A stretch of DNA of 64,000 nucleotides from an uncultured Eubacterium sp. (GTDB lineage: Bacteria; Bacillota; Clostridia; Lachnospirales; Lachnospiraceae), in NCBI GenBank assembly GCA_945939115.1, contig CAMEVC010000003.1, positions 62,001-126,000 of the forward strand. The letters run 5' to 3'. Position numbers and translations under genes: made by a program. This document shows, piece after piece, positions 17,736 to 26,295 of the stretch. The notes beneath the pieces were generated by a model, which saw nothing but the letters and a program-made list of their open reading frames with translations, made no database searches and had not been told where the DNA came from. Positions within the stretch are counted from its first letter, which is position 1. Each line of letters begins with the position of its first letter.

Positions 17736-18179
17736 ATGTCACAAAAAGTCAATATCAAGAAATTAAGCAGCAATGCCTGTATTCCAACATACGGGACAGA
17801 GTTTTCGGCAGGCGCTGACCTCTATTCAGGAATGCCTGACGCTGTAACCATAGCCCCTGGCACAACTGAATTCATTAAAACAGGAATAGCTATGGAGATT
17901 CCTACAGGTCTTGTGGGACTTATCTATGCAAGAAGCGGTATGGCCTGCAAGAAAGGCGTTGCTCCGGCTAACAAGGTAGGCGTAATTGACTCTGACTACA
18001 GAGGCGAAATTATTGTCGCTCTCCATAACCATTCACAGAACCCTGTGACAATTGAGCCAAAGGACCGTATTGCGCAGATAGTTCTTGCCCCATATATAAC
18101 AGCAGATTTCAACGAAGTTGAAGAATTAGATGATACAGAACGCGGTGCCGGAGGTTTTGGTTCCACAGGAACTAAATAA
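17736..18179 (+). CDS. dut: dUTP diphosphatase
   Basis: 147 residues, standard trimeric dUTPase length. All five motifs are present: SAGADLYS, ARSGMACKKGV, GVIDSDYRGEI, RIAQIVLAP and the C-terminal RGAGGFGSTG that closes over the active site. It hydrolyses dUTP to dUMP and pyrophosphate, limiting uracil in DNA and feeding thymidylate synthesis. Shine-Dalgarno AGGAGG lies 9 bases before the ATG. A bidirectional terminator follows. Confidence 0.95.
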   Translation: MSQKVNIKKLSSNACIPTYGTEFSAGADLYSGMPDAVTIAPGTTEFIKTGIAMEIPTGLVGLIYARSGMACKKGVAPANKVGVIDSDYRGEIIVALHNHSQNPVTIEPKDRIAQIVLAPYITADFNEVEELDDTERGAGGFGSTGTK

Positions 18180-18211
18180 CCGGAAAGCATGCGCCGCAAG
18201 GCGCTCCTCAT

Positions 18212-18253
18212 AAAAGGAGGCTGAAGCACAAATATGTGCTTCAGCCTCCTTTT
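18212..18253. terminator. Bidirectional terminator between dut and the lipoprotein gene
   Basis: Perfect 19-base arms (starting AAAAGGAGGCTGAAG) with a 4-base AATA loop, T-run on one side and A-run on the other. Serves the convergent genes on both strands. Confidence 0.92.
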
Positions 18254-18283
18254 TTATCCTATCAATCCTTTTCAGACTGCTAT

Positions 18284-19336
18284 TTACTTGTAACTTATAT
18301 TGGCATTGTCAATAACGTAATCCTGTGCTTTTTGTATAAGCATAGCCTTGACAATCTTATCCTTCCCGAATTTCTCCTCGAAAGTCGATTCATTAGAATA
18401 TCCGTTATTCAGAGCAAAATCATCTAATTCAGCCTTGTAATCATATTCTCTTAAAGAAATTCCCTGCTCTTTAACAATGGCTTCTAATACCAGCTGCTGT
18501 GCTGCTGACTTCTTGACAAATTCATCAAAGGATAAGCCATACTGATTCTGGCAATATTCTTCCTTGGACATATTAGAGAAATCTGCATAGAATCCAATCG
18601 ATTCATCTAATCTTGATTTAATTTCGTCTAATAATGAATCAGGATAGCCTGTAACTTTGCTCGAATCCTGTATTGATGAGAGGACCTGTGACTGAACTTC
18701 TTCTTCCACCTTGGAGTCAATATCACTCTTGAGTGTTTCCTTTATGGCCTCTCTATATTCAACTACTGTATCATATCCAAATGTTTCCTTAACATAGGCA
18801 TTAGTAATCATAGGTACATTTGCCTGTGCAACTGTACGCATTGACAACTCAAATACAACTTTCTTTCCGGCATACAGTTCTGAACTATAGTCTATCGGCA
18901 TATCCACAACAATAACCTTGGTTTCGCCTTCCCTCATTCCATATAAAGCTTCCTCAAGCTCATTAATTTCAAGCCCTAAAGAATCTGTACCAAGAATCAT
19001 TGTAACACCATCTGTATTAGTTAATCCGCTGAGTGTTGAACCTGATGATGTTGCAGTATATGTGACGAGAATCTGGTCTGATGCTACAGCACCTCTCTCA
19101 ACCTCTGTATAGGTAGTGTTATCCTCCACATCCTGCTTAATCTGATCCTCGACAATCTTATTCTCTATTGAAGTCCTGTCAACAGTTACAGAAATATCCT
19201 TAAACTGTCCAAGCTGAACATAATCGTCAACATTATAATCATAATTAACCTTAATCTTACTATTACATGCAGTTGTCATAAGCATGGCTGCTGATAATAA
19301 GACTATTGATGTTTTCTTTAAAAAAATCTTTCTCAC
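18284..19336 (-). CDS. Trigger-factor-like peptidyl-prolyl isomerase lipoprotein
   Basis: 350 residues. Lipoprotein signal with lipobox TTAC (C24). An FKBP-like stretch lies at about 85-175 (VTYTATSSGS, LEEALYGMREGETKVI, VVFELSM), then a trigger-factor C-terminal helical domain (about 180-350; AAQQLVLEAIVKEQGI). The ribosome-binding N-domain is absent, so this is a surface-anchored relative, probably an extracytoplasmic folding helper like PrsA in role. Common in Lachnospiraceae, substrates unknown. Single gene between two terminators. Confidence 0.85.
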   Translation of the reverse strand: MRKIFLKKTSIVLLSAAMLMTTACNSKIKVNYDYNVDDYVQLGQFKDISVTVDRTSIENKIVEDQIKQDVEDNTTYTEVERGAVASDQILVTYTATSSGSTLSGLTNTDGVTMILGTDSLGLEINELEEALYGMREGETKVIVVDMPIDYSSELYAGKKVVFELSMRTVAQANVPMITNAYVKETFGYDTVVEYREAIKETLKSDIDSKVEEEVQSQVLSSIQDSSKVTGYPDSLLDEIKSRLDESIGFYADFSNMSKEEYCQNQYGLSFDEFVKKSAAQQLVLEAIVKEQGISLREYDYKAELDDFALNNGYSNESTFEEKFGKDKIVKAMLIQKAQDYVIDNANISYK

Positions 19337-19495
19337 AATAAACCTCCGCTCTTACTTTCAATAAATAAAGTAAAATTTGACTTTCATACTATACCATATA
19401 AAAGATTTTTTATCCATAATTTTAGCATTAGTTCACAAAAATATCATATATTATCTGCTTTTCCAAATATAGTATGCAAATCAGAGCTTACAAAC

Positions 19496-19525
19496 AAAAA
19501 AGGCTGCCGCATATTACGGCAGCCT
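19496..19525 (-). terminator. Terminator of the infC-rpmI-rplT operon
   Basis: AGGCTGCCG and CGGCAGCCT arms with a 7-base loop; TTTTTTG follows on the minus strand, 20 bases after the rplT stop. Confidence 0.9.
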
Positions 19526-19546
19526 GATATAATCATAATATAATAA

Positions 19547-19903
19547 CTATGCAAGCTTAGACTTAGCAACTTCTGCGAGTTTAGCAAATCCTTCTGCATC
19601 GTTAACAGCCATCTCAGATAATACCTTTCTGTTAAGATCGATATTAGCTAACTTAAGACCATACATGAACTTGCTGTATGAGAGACCATTGATTCTTGCA
19701 GCAGCATTGATTCTGGCAATCCATAACTGTCTGAACTGTCTCTTCTTCTGCTTTCTGCCCTTGTAGCTCTCTGTAAGAGCTCTCATAACTGACTGTTTAG
19801 CAACTCTGTACTGCTTTGATCTTGCTCCTCTATATCCTTTAGCGAGCTTTAAAACTCTGTTATGCTTCTTCTTTGCGTTTAATCCGCCTTTAATTCTTGC
19901 CAT
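19547..19903 (-). CDS. rplT: 50S ribosomal protein L20
   Basis: 118 residues, normal length. The basic N-terminal tail ([23 protein letters not shown]) and the core [19 protein letters not shown] are typical. It binds 23S rRNA early in 50S assembly and in many bacteria represses its own operon through the leader mRNA. Last gene of infC-rpmI-rplT. Confidence 0.97.
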   Translation of the reverse strand: MARIKGGLNAKKKHNRVLKLAKGYRGARSKQYRVAKQSVMRALTESYKGRKQKKRQFRQLWIARINAAARINGLSYSKFMYGLKLANIDLNRKVLSEMAVNDAEGFAKLAEVAKSKLA

Positions 19904-19962
19904 TTTATAAATTCCTCCTTAATAGTTATCTCTAATATAAATGTGTCATATACCATTAAATC

Positions 19963-20160
19963 TTAGAGATAAGGCATAATCTTCTTCATTGTCTTAACAT
20001 TAGTTGCATCAGTCATAGCTGCATGTCTAAGATTTCTCTTTCTCTTAGTTGACTTCTTAGTAAGAATGTGGCTCTTGTATGCCTTCATTCTCTTTAACTT
20101 ACCTGTTCCAGTTACTTTAAAACGCTTTGCAGCTGCTCTTTTTGTCTTTACCTTTGGCAT
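19963..20160 (-). CDS. rpmI: 50S ribosomal protein L35
   Basis: 65 residues, highly basic. [36 protein letters not shown] and the terminal MKKIMPYL are standard L35. Sits between infC and rplT as in most Firmicutes. Confidence 0.97.
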   Translation of the reverse strand: MPKVKTKRAAAKRFKVTGTGKLKRMKAYKSHILTKKSTKRKRNLRHAAMTDATNVKTMKKIMPYL

Positions 20161-20199
20161 AATAATCCTCCTAAAATATCTATTAGTTGTAAATTTATT

Positions 20200-20706
20200 T
20201 TAACGTTTTTCAGTTAAAAACATCATCATGCTCCTGCCTTCCATCTTAGGAGCTTTCTCAATTACGGCTACATCGCTTAACTTCTCAGCAAAATCCTCAA
20301 GAATATGCTTCGTAGTATCAACATGTGCCATCTCTCTTCCTCTGAATCTGAGTGAAACCTTAACCTTATTACCTTTCTCAATAAACTTTCTTGCCGCATT
20401 ACACTTGGTATTAAGATCATTCACATCAATATTAGGTGATAAACGAACTTCCTTAACTTCTACAACTTTCTGTTTCTTCTTAGCTTCCTTCTCTCTGCGG
20501 AGCTGTTCGTACTTAAACTTACCATAATCCACAATTCTGCATACAGGCGGATTAGCTGATGGCGATACCATAACTAAATCTACTCCCGCTTCCTTCGCAA
20601 GGTTCATGGCCTCCTTAGATGTCATAACACCAAGTTGCTGTCCTTCTTCTCCAATAACGCGAACTTCCTTGCATCTTATCTGCTCGTTAATCATTAAATC
20701 GTTAAT
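20200..20706 (-). CDS. infC: Translation initiation factor IF-3 (ATT start)
   Basis: 168 residues when read from ATT at 20704-20706; an internal ATG at 20692-20694 would give 164. The ATT start is chosen because GGGGGTG (20714-20720) lies 7 bases before it, whereas the ATG has no Shine-Dalgarno, and AUU is the known rare start of infC used for self-control. N-domain with INEQIRCKEVRVIGEEG and PVCRIVDYGKFKYEQ, linker KKKQKVVEVKEV, C-domain SLRFRGREMAH. IF-3 prevents subunit joining and checks start codons. Confidence 0.95.
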   Translation of the reverse strand: MNDLMINEQIRCKEVRVIGEEGQQLGVMTSKEAMNLAKEAGVDLVMVSPSANPPVCRIVDYGKFKYEQLRREKEAKKKQKVVEVKEVRLSPNIDVNDLNTKCNAARKFIEKGNKVKVSLRFRGREMAHVDTTKHILEDFAEKLSDVAVIEKAPKMEGRSMMMFLTEKR

Positions 20707-20870
20707 AGTGGTGCACCCCCATATATAAAAATAAAGTGAACAGCATAGCTATCCACTTTCTTTAATCAAAACACAATCCGTCCAATGTGTAATTCTTAAA
20801 TATCAACCCGAGTCGCCCTGTGCGCTGAGGTGAGAGTGGATACTCTGCTTTGTTTTGCAACTTCTGTATA
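20707..20870 (-). promoter_or_regulatory. infC leader with terminator/antiterminator (L20-type attenuator)
   Basis: A 12-base-pair hairpin (arms 20733-20744 and 20748-20759, loop ATA) followed by TTTATTTTTA forms a terminator just before the infC Shine-Dalgarno. An upstream copy of TATCCACT (20835-20842) is the exact complement of the terminator's 5' arm AGTGGATA, so pairing there would open the terminator. This is the design of the Firmicutes IF3/L20 leader, in which L20 is thought to promote termination. Confidence 0.8.
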
Positions 20871-20986
20871 ATATCAGCTATTTCCCAACCTGTCAACCCT
20901 TTTTTAAAAAAAATATAACACTGGAAATATCCGTCTGTTAATGATATTATATTTTAGAAAATTATTCAAGAAAGGCAAATAAATTC

Positions 20987-21856
20987 ATGAAAGATTTTTT
21001 AATATCAACTGATACTACGGCAGATCTCCCAGAGAGCTTTGTCAAGGACAATAACATTGATATCCATACTCTTTTCTATGCATTTGGTGATGTTATCTAT
21101 GGCACAGATAACATAATGCCTGAGAAAGAGTTTTTTGACCGCATGCGTAATGGTGAGATGCCAACAACTATGGCATGCAACCCTGAGGATTGCAAAACAA
21201 TATTTGAAAAGCGTGTTAATGAAGGCTTTGATATATTACACATTGCTTTCTCTTCTGCCCTGTCGAGCAGTTGCAATAATGCCTGCATTGCAGCCAATGA
21301 GGTAATGGAGGAACATCCCGGTTCAAGAATTGTCGTAATTGATTCTCTCTCCGCTTCCATGGGCGAAGGTCTCATGGTATATAAAGCTATACAGATGAAG
21401 AAAAATGGCAGTTCAATGGATGAGATTATAGATTTCCTCAATTCACATATCCTTAATTTCGTACATAACTTCACAGTTGACGACCTCAACCACCTTTATC
21501 GTGGAGGACGCGTTTCTAAAGCAACTGCGATTATCGGAACACTTGCCAGCATTAAGCCTGTACTTCATGTCAACAACGAAGGAAAGCTCATTAACATAGG
21601 CAAGGTGCGCGGCCGCAAGAAATCTCTTATCGCACTTGTTGACCGCATGGAAGAGCATATCGGCTCATACCGCGACAAGAATGATGTCGTTTTCATCAGC
21701 CATGGCGACTGCATTGAGGATGCGCAGTTCGTAGCAGACCTAGTGCGTGAGCGTTTCGGCATTGAGAACATATGGATTAACTACATATGCCCAACAATCG
21801 GCTCACATTCCGGACCTGGAACTGTCGCTTTATTCTTTATGGGTGATTCAAGATAA
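20987..21856 (+). CDS. DegV family fatty-acid-binding protein
   Basis: 289 residues, normal for DegV/FakB. N-terminal STDTTADLP binds the carboxylate, and the HIAFSSALSSS and LYRGGRVSKATA motifs are typical. FakB-type proteins present fatty acids to FakA kinase; no fakA is near, and many Clostridia have several copies with different lipids. AAAGG precedes the ATG. Stands alone on the plus strand. Confidence 0.9.
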   Translation: MKDFLISTDTTADLPESFVKDNNIDIHTLFYAFGDVIYGTDNIMPEKEFFDRMRNGEMPTTMACNPEDCKTIFEKRVNEGFDILHIAFSSALSSSCNNACIAANEVMEEHPGSRIVVIDSLSASMGEGLMVYKAIQMKKNGSSMDEIIDFLNSHILNFVHNFTVDDLNHLYRGGRVSKATAIIGTLASIKPVLHVNNEGKLINIGKVRGRKKSLIALVDRMEEHIGSYRDKNDVVFISHGDCIEDAQFVADLVRERFGIENIWINYICPTIGSHSGPGTVALFFMGDSR

Positions 21857-21873
21857 TATAATTCTAAACATTA

Positions 21874-21905
21874 AACTGGCAGGATGTTTTACCATCCTGC
21901 CAGTT
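21874..21905 (-). terminator. Hairpin covering the 3' end of the receiver gene
   Basis: AACTGGCAGGATG and CATCCTGCCAGTT, perfect 13-base arms with a 6-base loop. One arm encodes the last residues and stop of the minus-strand receiver protein. Weak T-rich tail on the minus strand; it also faces the DegV stop. Confidence 0.65.
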
Positions 21906-22293
21906 CTGCTATCTGAGAAACCATAGTTTCAACATCCACGGGTTTTGCAATAAGCCCGTTCATTCCATTGTTCTGTGCTTCTTTTCTGTCTGATTCAAAT
22001 GCGTTGGCTGTCATAGCAATTATAGGTACCTTAGCAGCATATCCTCCCTTTTCACGTATGAGCTTAGTTGCCATGAAGCCATCCATGACAGGCATGCGTA
22101 CATCCATAAGTATCACATCCACATCCGCACCCTGTTCTTTATCCATAAAATCAACGGCTGATTTGCCATCATCTGATTCATAGACTATAATTGCCTCATC
22201 TTCCAGAATCTCTCTCACAAGTTCCCTGTTAAATTCATTATCATCTACAACGAGAACGCATTTTCCGGCGCATGAACGTATCTCTTCCCCCAT
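21889..22293 (-). CDS. Stand-alone response-regulator receiver domain
   Basis: 134 residues, a single CheY-like domain. Acid pocket VVDDNEFN (D17, D18), phosphoacceptor D64 in ILMDVRMP, Thr/Ala AMTANAF, and lysine in IAKPVD. No output domain. The sequence resembles receivers of hybrid histidine kinases. It lies 24 bases downstream of the RelA/SpoT-domain protein, so the two are probably cotranscribed. No partner kinase is nearby. Confidence 0.88.
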   Translation of the reverse strand: MGEEIRSCAGKCVLVVDDNEFNRELVREILEDEAIIVYESDDGKSAVDFMDKEQGADVDVILMDVRMPVMDGFMATKLIREKGGYAAKVPIIAMTANAFESDRKEAQNNGMNGLIAKPVDVETMVSQIAELAGW

Positions 22294-22317
22294 ACAGCCT
22301 CCTTATCCCAATCATAA

Positions 22318-24147
22318 TTACAATACATTATTCTCTCTTATCTCAGAGACAAGTTTCCTCCTGTATGCCCTGCATCCATTTTCATTCCAGTATTTCCTCT
22401 TCTCAATCTTGATTACTTCAAATGTTGTGTGGAAAATATCTGTCTTATAACTTGTATATGGCTCTTTACCCGGATAGAATACTGTTATGGAATCCGAACT
22501 CTCATCCATCTTAAGTCCGTAATCCTTAGCGAATTTCTTTGATTCATATGGGCTTCTTATCATCTTAATATGAGAATAATATCCCACAAGATATGCAAAA
22601 TAATTCATGTCAAACTTATCAATCCATCTTCCATCAGATGCCATAAACACAATTACAGGGAAGGTTCTGCTCTCATCTGCAATAAGAGTAGTAAGTTCGT
22701 CATAATCCCTGCTGTCTTCCACATATCTCACAGACTCCCTCATACGCTCAACATCTACTATTCCTATGTTATCTGCAATCTCACCATAGAAATTCGGGCG
22801 TGAGAATAACACATTCTCATTATCCCTGTACCTGTCTGCCGGTTCGGAATATCTGTTGGAAACAGTGAATTTCAGTCTGTCTCCTTCCTGACATATCACC
22901 GCCTCTGATATCCATACCCTTGTCGGTATCTTGGTATCCAGATGTGTTGTCCTCTCAGAAAAATACAATTCCTCTGAATTAAACTTAAGATTAACCGTAT
23001 ATCCCGGCTCAGCGTTAGTATAATCCTGTGCGCTTTCAGGCAAATCATTAAACACATCTTCATATCTTGACTTAACCCAGGAATATATATACCCGACAGA
23101 TTTTCTGAAAGCATCCTGCATAGAAAGATTCGTAAGGTCTATGTAAGTATCTGCTTTGAACACCATGTATGAACCAAGCTTCTTAAAAGGCTCGAACCGT
23201 CTTCTCTTGCCTATACTGTCAATTTCCTGCTTCTTCTCATGTTCAATTCTCGCAAATGCGTCTTTCAGGCGTTCATCATCCGGTCCAATCTGATTGACAA
23301 TCTTAACTATATTATTGACTGTTATCTCTATTCCTTTATCTCCGGTAATATCCCAGAGCTGCTTTATAAGAGGTTCCCTCTTAAACTTATAAAACTTCTT
23401 GGCAAGCTCCGTATCATTGTCAAATACTTCCTCAATATAAGGATGAAGCGGCTCACTCGTAAACTTCAGCCTGTAATGGCATCTGAGCATATAATTCCAC
23501 TTTCTGTCCTTATAGTGCTGATGACCCAGATCCTCAATAAGTCCGACAACTGAATCATCACACAACTCAAGTGTTGCAAGAATACTGTTCATCTTTCTTG
23601 CCAGCGGCTCACTACCTGTGCCAAAAGCTGAGCCCTTATATCTCATATCATGCTCTATCTCATGCCATCCTTCAAAGGAGTTAGTTCTTACCTGTATCTC
23701 AAATGTGTCATCCACATATTCAGACAGCTCCGGATTAACTATTGTCTTGCTAAGATATCCCGGAAGCTTGAATATACCATTAATCTTCATTGCCCTGAAT
23801 TCATAATCATTGGCCTCAGTTGTATTCCATATTCCCGGCATAGAAAAAATTGAATCCAGAAGACTCTTAACTATGTCAACATCATCTGCGTAATACAGAA
23901 TAATTCTGATTCCGATAAGATCCTGCATCTTTTTATCTGCATTTTCTGTACCCGGCCTTCTGTAATCCTTCAGAATCAGCTTATTAAGCATTGAATCCGG
24001 TGCCTTAACTCTGTATGCAACCCTGTAATAAAATCCTGCCTTGCTAAGTTTCTCCTCAATAATACTGAGCAGATCATCCTTAACAATATCAGGAACAACA
24101 ATCTTTTCTACATTTTCTTTAGTAAAAAGTTTATTAACCTCATCCAT
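22318..24147 (-). CDS. RelA/SpoT synthetase-domain protein with long C-terminal extension
   Basis: 609 residues. The domain lies at about 30-200: RVKAPDSMLNKL (46-57), DLIGIRI (76-82), FEIQVRTNSFEGWHEIEHDMRYK with E150. These match (p)ppGpp synthetases, but where GY(R/Q)S(L/I)H is expected the sequence reads NGIFKLPGYLSK, so the base-stacking tyrosine may be missing. There is no HD, TGS or ACT domain; the remaining 400 residues are helical then beta-rich and match nothing I know. Not a typical small alarmone synthetase. Product and activity uncertain. Paired with a lone receiver domain. Confidence 0.75.
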   Translation of the reverse strand: MDEVNKLFTKENVEKIVVPDIVKDDLLSIIEEKLSKAGFYYRVAYRVKAPDSMLNKLILKDYRRPGTENADKKMQDLIGIRIILYYADDVDIVKSLLDSIFSMPGIWNTTEANDYEFRAMKINGIFKLPGYLSKTIVNPELSEYVDDTFEIQVRTNSFEGWHEIEHDMRYKGSAFGTGSEPLARKMNSILATLELCDDSVVGLIEDLGHQHYKDRKWNYMLRCHYRLKFTSEPLHPYIEEVFDNDTELAKKFYKFKREPLIKQLWDITGDKGIEITVNNIVKIVNQIGPDDERLKDAFARIEHEKKQEIDSIGKRRRFEPFKKLGSYMVFKADTYIDLTNLSMQDAFRKSVGYIYSWVKSRYEDVFNDLPESAQDYTNAEPGYTVNLKFNSEELYFSERTTHLDTKIPTRVWISEAVICQEGDRLKFTVSNRYSEPADRYRDNENVLFSRPNFYGEIADNIGIVDVERMRESVRYVEDSRDYDELTTLIADESRTFPVIVFMASDGRWIDKFDMNYFAYLVGYYSHIKMIRSPYESKKFAKDYGLKMDESSDSITVFYPGKEPYTSYKTDIFHTTFEVIKIEKRKYWNENGCRAYRRKLVSEIRENNVL

Positions 24148-24286
24148 ATCTTACCCTCTTGCTTTAATATATCACTGATTATATTTTAAACTGCATCAGA
24201 TATATTTGCAACCTGTGTACCGATATCCTGCCAGAATTTTACTATGTCTTTTGACAAATTTAATGTTTAATTAATATTTATCCGGT

Positions 24287-24315
24287 TTGCAATAAATATA
24301 TCTGCGTGTTATAAT
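24287..24315 (+). promoter_or_regulatory. Sigma-A-type promoter of the DtxR-like gene
   Basis: TTGCAA (24287-24292), 17-base spacer, TATAAT (24310-24315), 39 bases before the ATG. Confidence 0.75.
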
Positions 24316-24353
24316 TTTCAAAAATATCGTAATTAATTGGGGGATGTGATATT

Positions 24354-24716
24354 ATGGCAGTTATCCATGAGTCAGCAGAGAATTATCTTGAATCGATTTT
24401 AATGTTAAGTAAGAAGCTTCCTGTAGTGCGTTCTATAGACATAGCTAACGAACTAGGTTTCAAGAAGTCCAGTGTCAGCATTGCAATGAAGAATCTGAGA
24501 GAATCCGGACATATCACTGTTACCAAGGAAGGCTATATATATCTTACTGAATCCGGCAAAGAGATTGCAGAGATGATATATGAAAGGCATCAGCTCCTTA
24601 CCTCATGGCTTATAAGGCTCGGAGTTGACCCTAAGATTGCAGAGGAAGACGCCTGCCGCATAGAACATGATATCAGCAGGGAATCCTTCGATGCCATTAA
24701 GAAGGCAATCTCTTAA
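24354..24716 (+). CDS. DtxR/MntR-family metal-dependent regulator
   Basis: 120 residues. An N-terminal winged helix (YLESILMLSKK, RSIDIANELGFKKSSVSIAMKNL) leads to a dimer/metal helix region (ERHQLLTSWLIRLGVDPKIAEEDACRIEHDIS). Metal ligand candidates are H8 or E12, H80, E101-C104 and H107-D108. It lacks the C-terminal SH3-like domain of DtxR, like the short MntR type. Probably senses Fe2+ or Mn2+. No transporter gene adjoins it. Ends 14 bases from the convergent CAP-domain gene with no terminator visible. Confidence 0.85.
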   Translation: MAVIHESAENYLESILMLSKKLPVVRSIDIANELGFKKSSVSIAMKNLRESGHITVTKEGYIYLTESGKEIAEMIYERHQLLTSWLIRLGVDPKIAEEDACRIEHDISRESFDAIKKAIS

Positions 24717-24730
24717 TTCATCATAATATC

Positions 24731-25648
24731 TTACCCGGCAAATTCCTGTGCCCAGTAATATCTGTAATTACCGTTCCCGCTATTACTATACCCTAATCCC
24801 ATTTTTGTAAAATTAGCATTAAGTATATTGGCTTTATGTCCTGGTGAATTCATCCATGCGTTAACCACTTCTGCAGGTGTTACCTGTCCTGCAGCAATAT
24901 TTTCTCCACAGGTCATCCATGGAACGCTGCATATTTCAAACACTTCAAAGCAACTCATATTATCATCTGAACCAGGTCTTGCATGACTGAACTTTCCGCT
25001 ATAATCCATCTCAATAGCTCTCATATTAGCAGCATTGCACAGTGCCTCATCAAGAACAAGTGGGGCAACCCCAACATTTGCTCTCTCAATATTTACAAGT
25101 CTCAGCACTTCATTAGCATAATCCGAATATGTAACCGTATTTGCCTTTGCATACGCTAACAATTGACTCTGATTAGTATAATCCAGCGAACCAGCCGGCT
25201 CATCCGGGGACGGTTCCGGAGTTGGTTCCGGCGACGGCTCTGGTGCCGGTTCCGGTGATGGTGCTGGCGCTGGTGTTGGTGTCGGTTCTGGTGTCGGCGC
25301 TGGTTCCGGCGACGGTGCCGGAACAGCCCCTGTCGTTAACTCTGAACTATTGTCAGGCGACTGCTCATGCCCTGACTGTCCATTATCTGACGATGTACCG
25401 GCTTCTTTGCCTTCATCTGCATTGTTTTCTTTGCTCGCTCCCATGGAATTATCTGTTGAAGCATTATTATCCGAAGGCTTCTTATCAGCTATCTTCTTAT
25501 CAGATGTCTCATAAGTCACCTTACTATTATCAGAAGATTCATAAGAACCGGATTCTGTTTTTCTTATCGGTGCACTTCCGCATCCTGCAATAAACGCACT
25601 CATCATAACAGCCACAATAACTATTGCAGCATTTCTGTATCTTTTCAT
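24731..25648 (-). CDS. CAP/SCP-domain extracellular lipoprotein
   Basis: 305 residues. Lipobox IAGC (C23) gives a surface-anchored protein. Then a Ser/Asp/Lys-rich spacer (25-108), a Pro-Glu/Thr linker (110-151) and a C-terminal CAP/SCP1 domain of the YkwD type (about 163-305) with VNIERANVGVAPL, FSHARPG, CGENIAAG and SPGHKANILNANFTKMGLG. Function of bacterial CAP lipoproteins is mostly unknown. The long wall-spanning linker suggests the domain is displayed outside the peptidoglycan. Confidence 0.88.
   Translation of the reverse strand: MKRYRNAAIVIVAVMMSAFIAGCGSAPIRKTESGSYESSDNSKVTYETSDKKIADKKPSDNNASTDNSMGASKENNADEGKEAGTSSDNGQSGHEQSPDNSSELTTGAVPAPSPEPAPTPEPTPTPAPAPSPEPAPEPSPEPTPEPSPDEPAGSLDYTNQSQLLAYAKANTVTYSDYANEVLRLVNIERANVGVAPLVLDEALCNAANMRAIEMDYSGKFSHARPGSDDNMSCFEVFEICSVPWMTCGENIAAGQVTPAEVVNAWMNSPGHKANILNANFTKMGLGYSNSGNGNYRYYWAQEFAG
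25196..25321 (-). repeat. Proline-rich linker repeat
   Basis: Low-complexity DNA made of GGTTCCGG-, GGTGCTGG- and GGCGACGG-like units (plus strand), encoding 42 residues of PEP/PSP/PTP/PAP repeats inside the CAP lipoprotein. Likely to vary in length between strains. Confidence 0.8.
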
Positions 25649-25875
25649 AACATTTCATCTCCCTCATGATAGCTAGTAAATATAAACATCATTATTTATA
25701 ATATTACCATATATGTTGCATTATTTCTATAAACATTTTCCATAAGCTGCAATTACAACATCAGCCTGTATTATTTCCAATATTTACCACCCAGCCCACT
25801 ATTATTGCCTTAATAAAATGTTATTTTTTCTATAGTCCAATCATATTAATTACCCAAAAGAAAGGAATAAATTTA

Positions 25876-26235
25876 ATGCAGGAATTCAACAACAGAATCC
25901 GCGAATTACGTGAAGAAAAACACATTACACAGGTAAGATTAAGTACAGAACTGGGGGTAGCACAGGAAACGATAAGTGCCTATGAGCAGGGCAGACATCT
26001 TCCAAGTGTAACAACCCTCATTAAGCTCAGCAACATATTAGGAGCAAGTATGGACTATATTATGATGCAGTCAGATATCCGTAATTATATTAATTCAGAA
26101 TCCTTAAACAACAACGAAATCCGTCTGATAAATTATTTCAAAAAGCTCAATATTTCCTGTAAAGAAAAGGCATTATCATATATTGAAGGTCTTAGTGACG
26201 GTATAGCCTCTGACAGAAGAGCACAAGACAAATGA
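25876..26235 (+). CDS. XRE-family HTH regulator
   Basis: 119 residues. The N-terminal Cro/CI helix-turn-helix (NRIRELREEKHITQVRLSTELGVAQETISAYEQGR, read in two parts) is followed by LIKLSNILGASMDYIM and a helical C-terminus that probably dimerises. AAAGGA precedes the ATG. Targets not evident; the neighbours are a lipoprotein gene on the other strand and pflA. Confidence 0.85.
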   Translation: MQEFNNRIRELREEKHITQVRLSTELGVAQETISAYEQGRHLPSVTTLIKLSNILGASMDYIMMQSDIRNYINSESLNNNEIRLINYFKKLNISCKEKALSYIEGLSDGIASDRRAQDK

Positions 26236-26256
26236 TGACCTAAGGTGCATTAAAAT

Positions 26257-26289
26257 ACCTCCCGGCCAGATTGCATCTAACCGGGAGGT
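26257..26289. terminator. Terminator between the XRE gene and pflA
   Basis: ACCTCCCGG and CCGGGAGGT arms with a 15-base loop. The minus-strand side ends in ATTTTAATG, so it mainly serves pflA. Confidence 0.75.
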
Positions 26290-26295
26290 GTTGAT

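Noticed and set aside
20987-21856. Operon of DegV with the receiver/RelA-like genes
   Set aside because: They lie on opposite strands and converge at a shared hairpin.
25196-25321. CRISPR-like repeat block
   Set aside because: The repetition is coding, in-frame Pro/Glu codons of the lipoprotein linker; there are no equal spacers.
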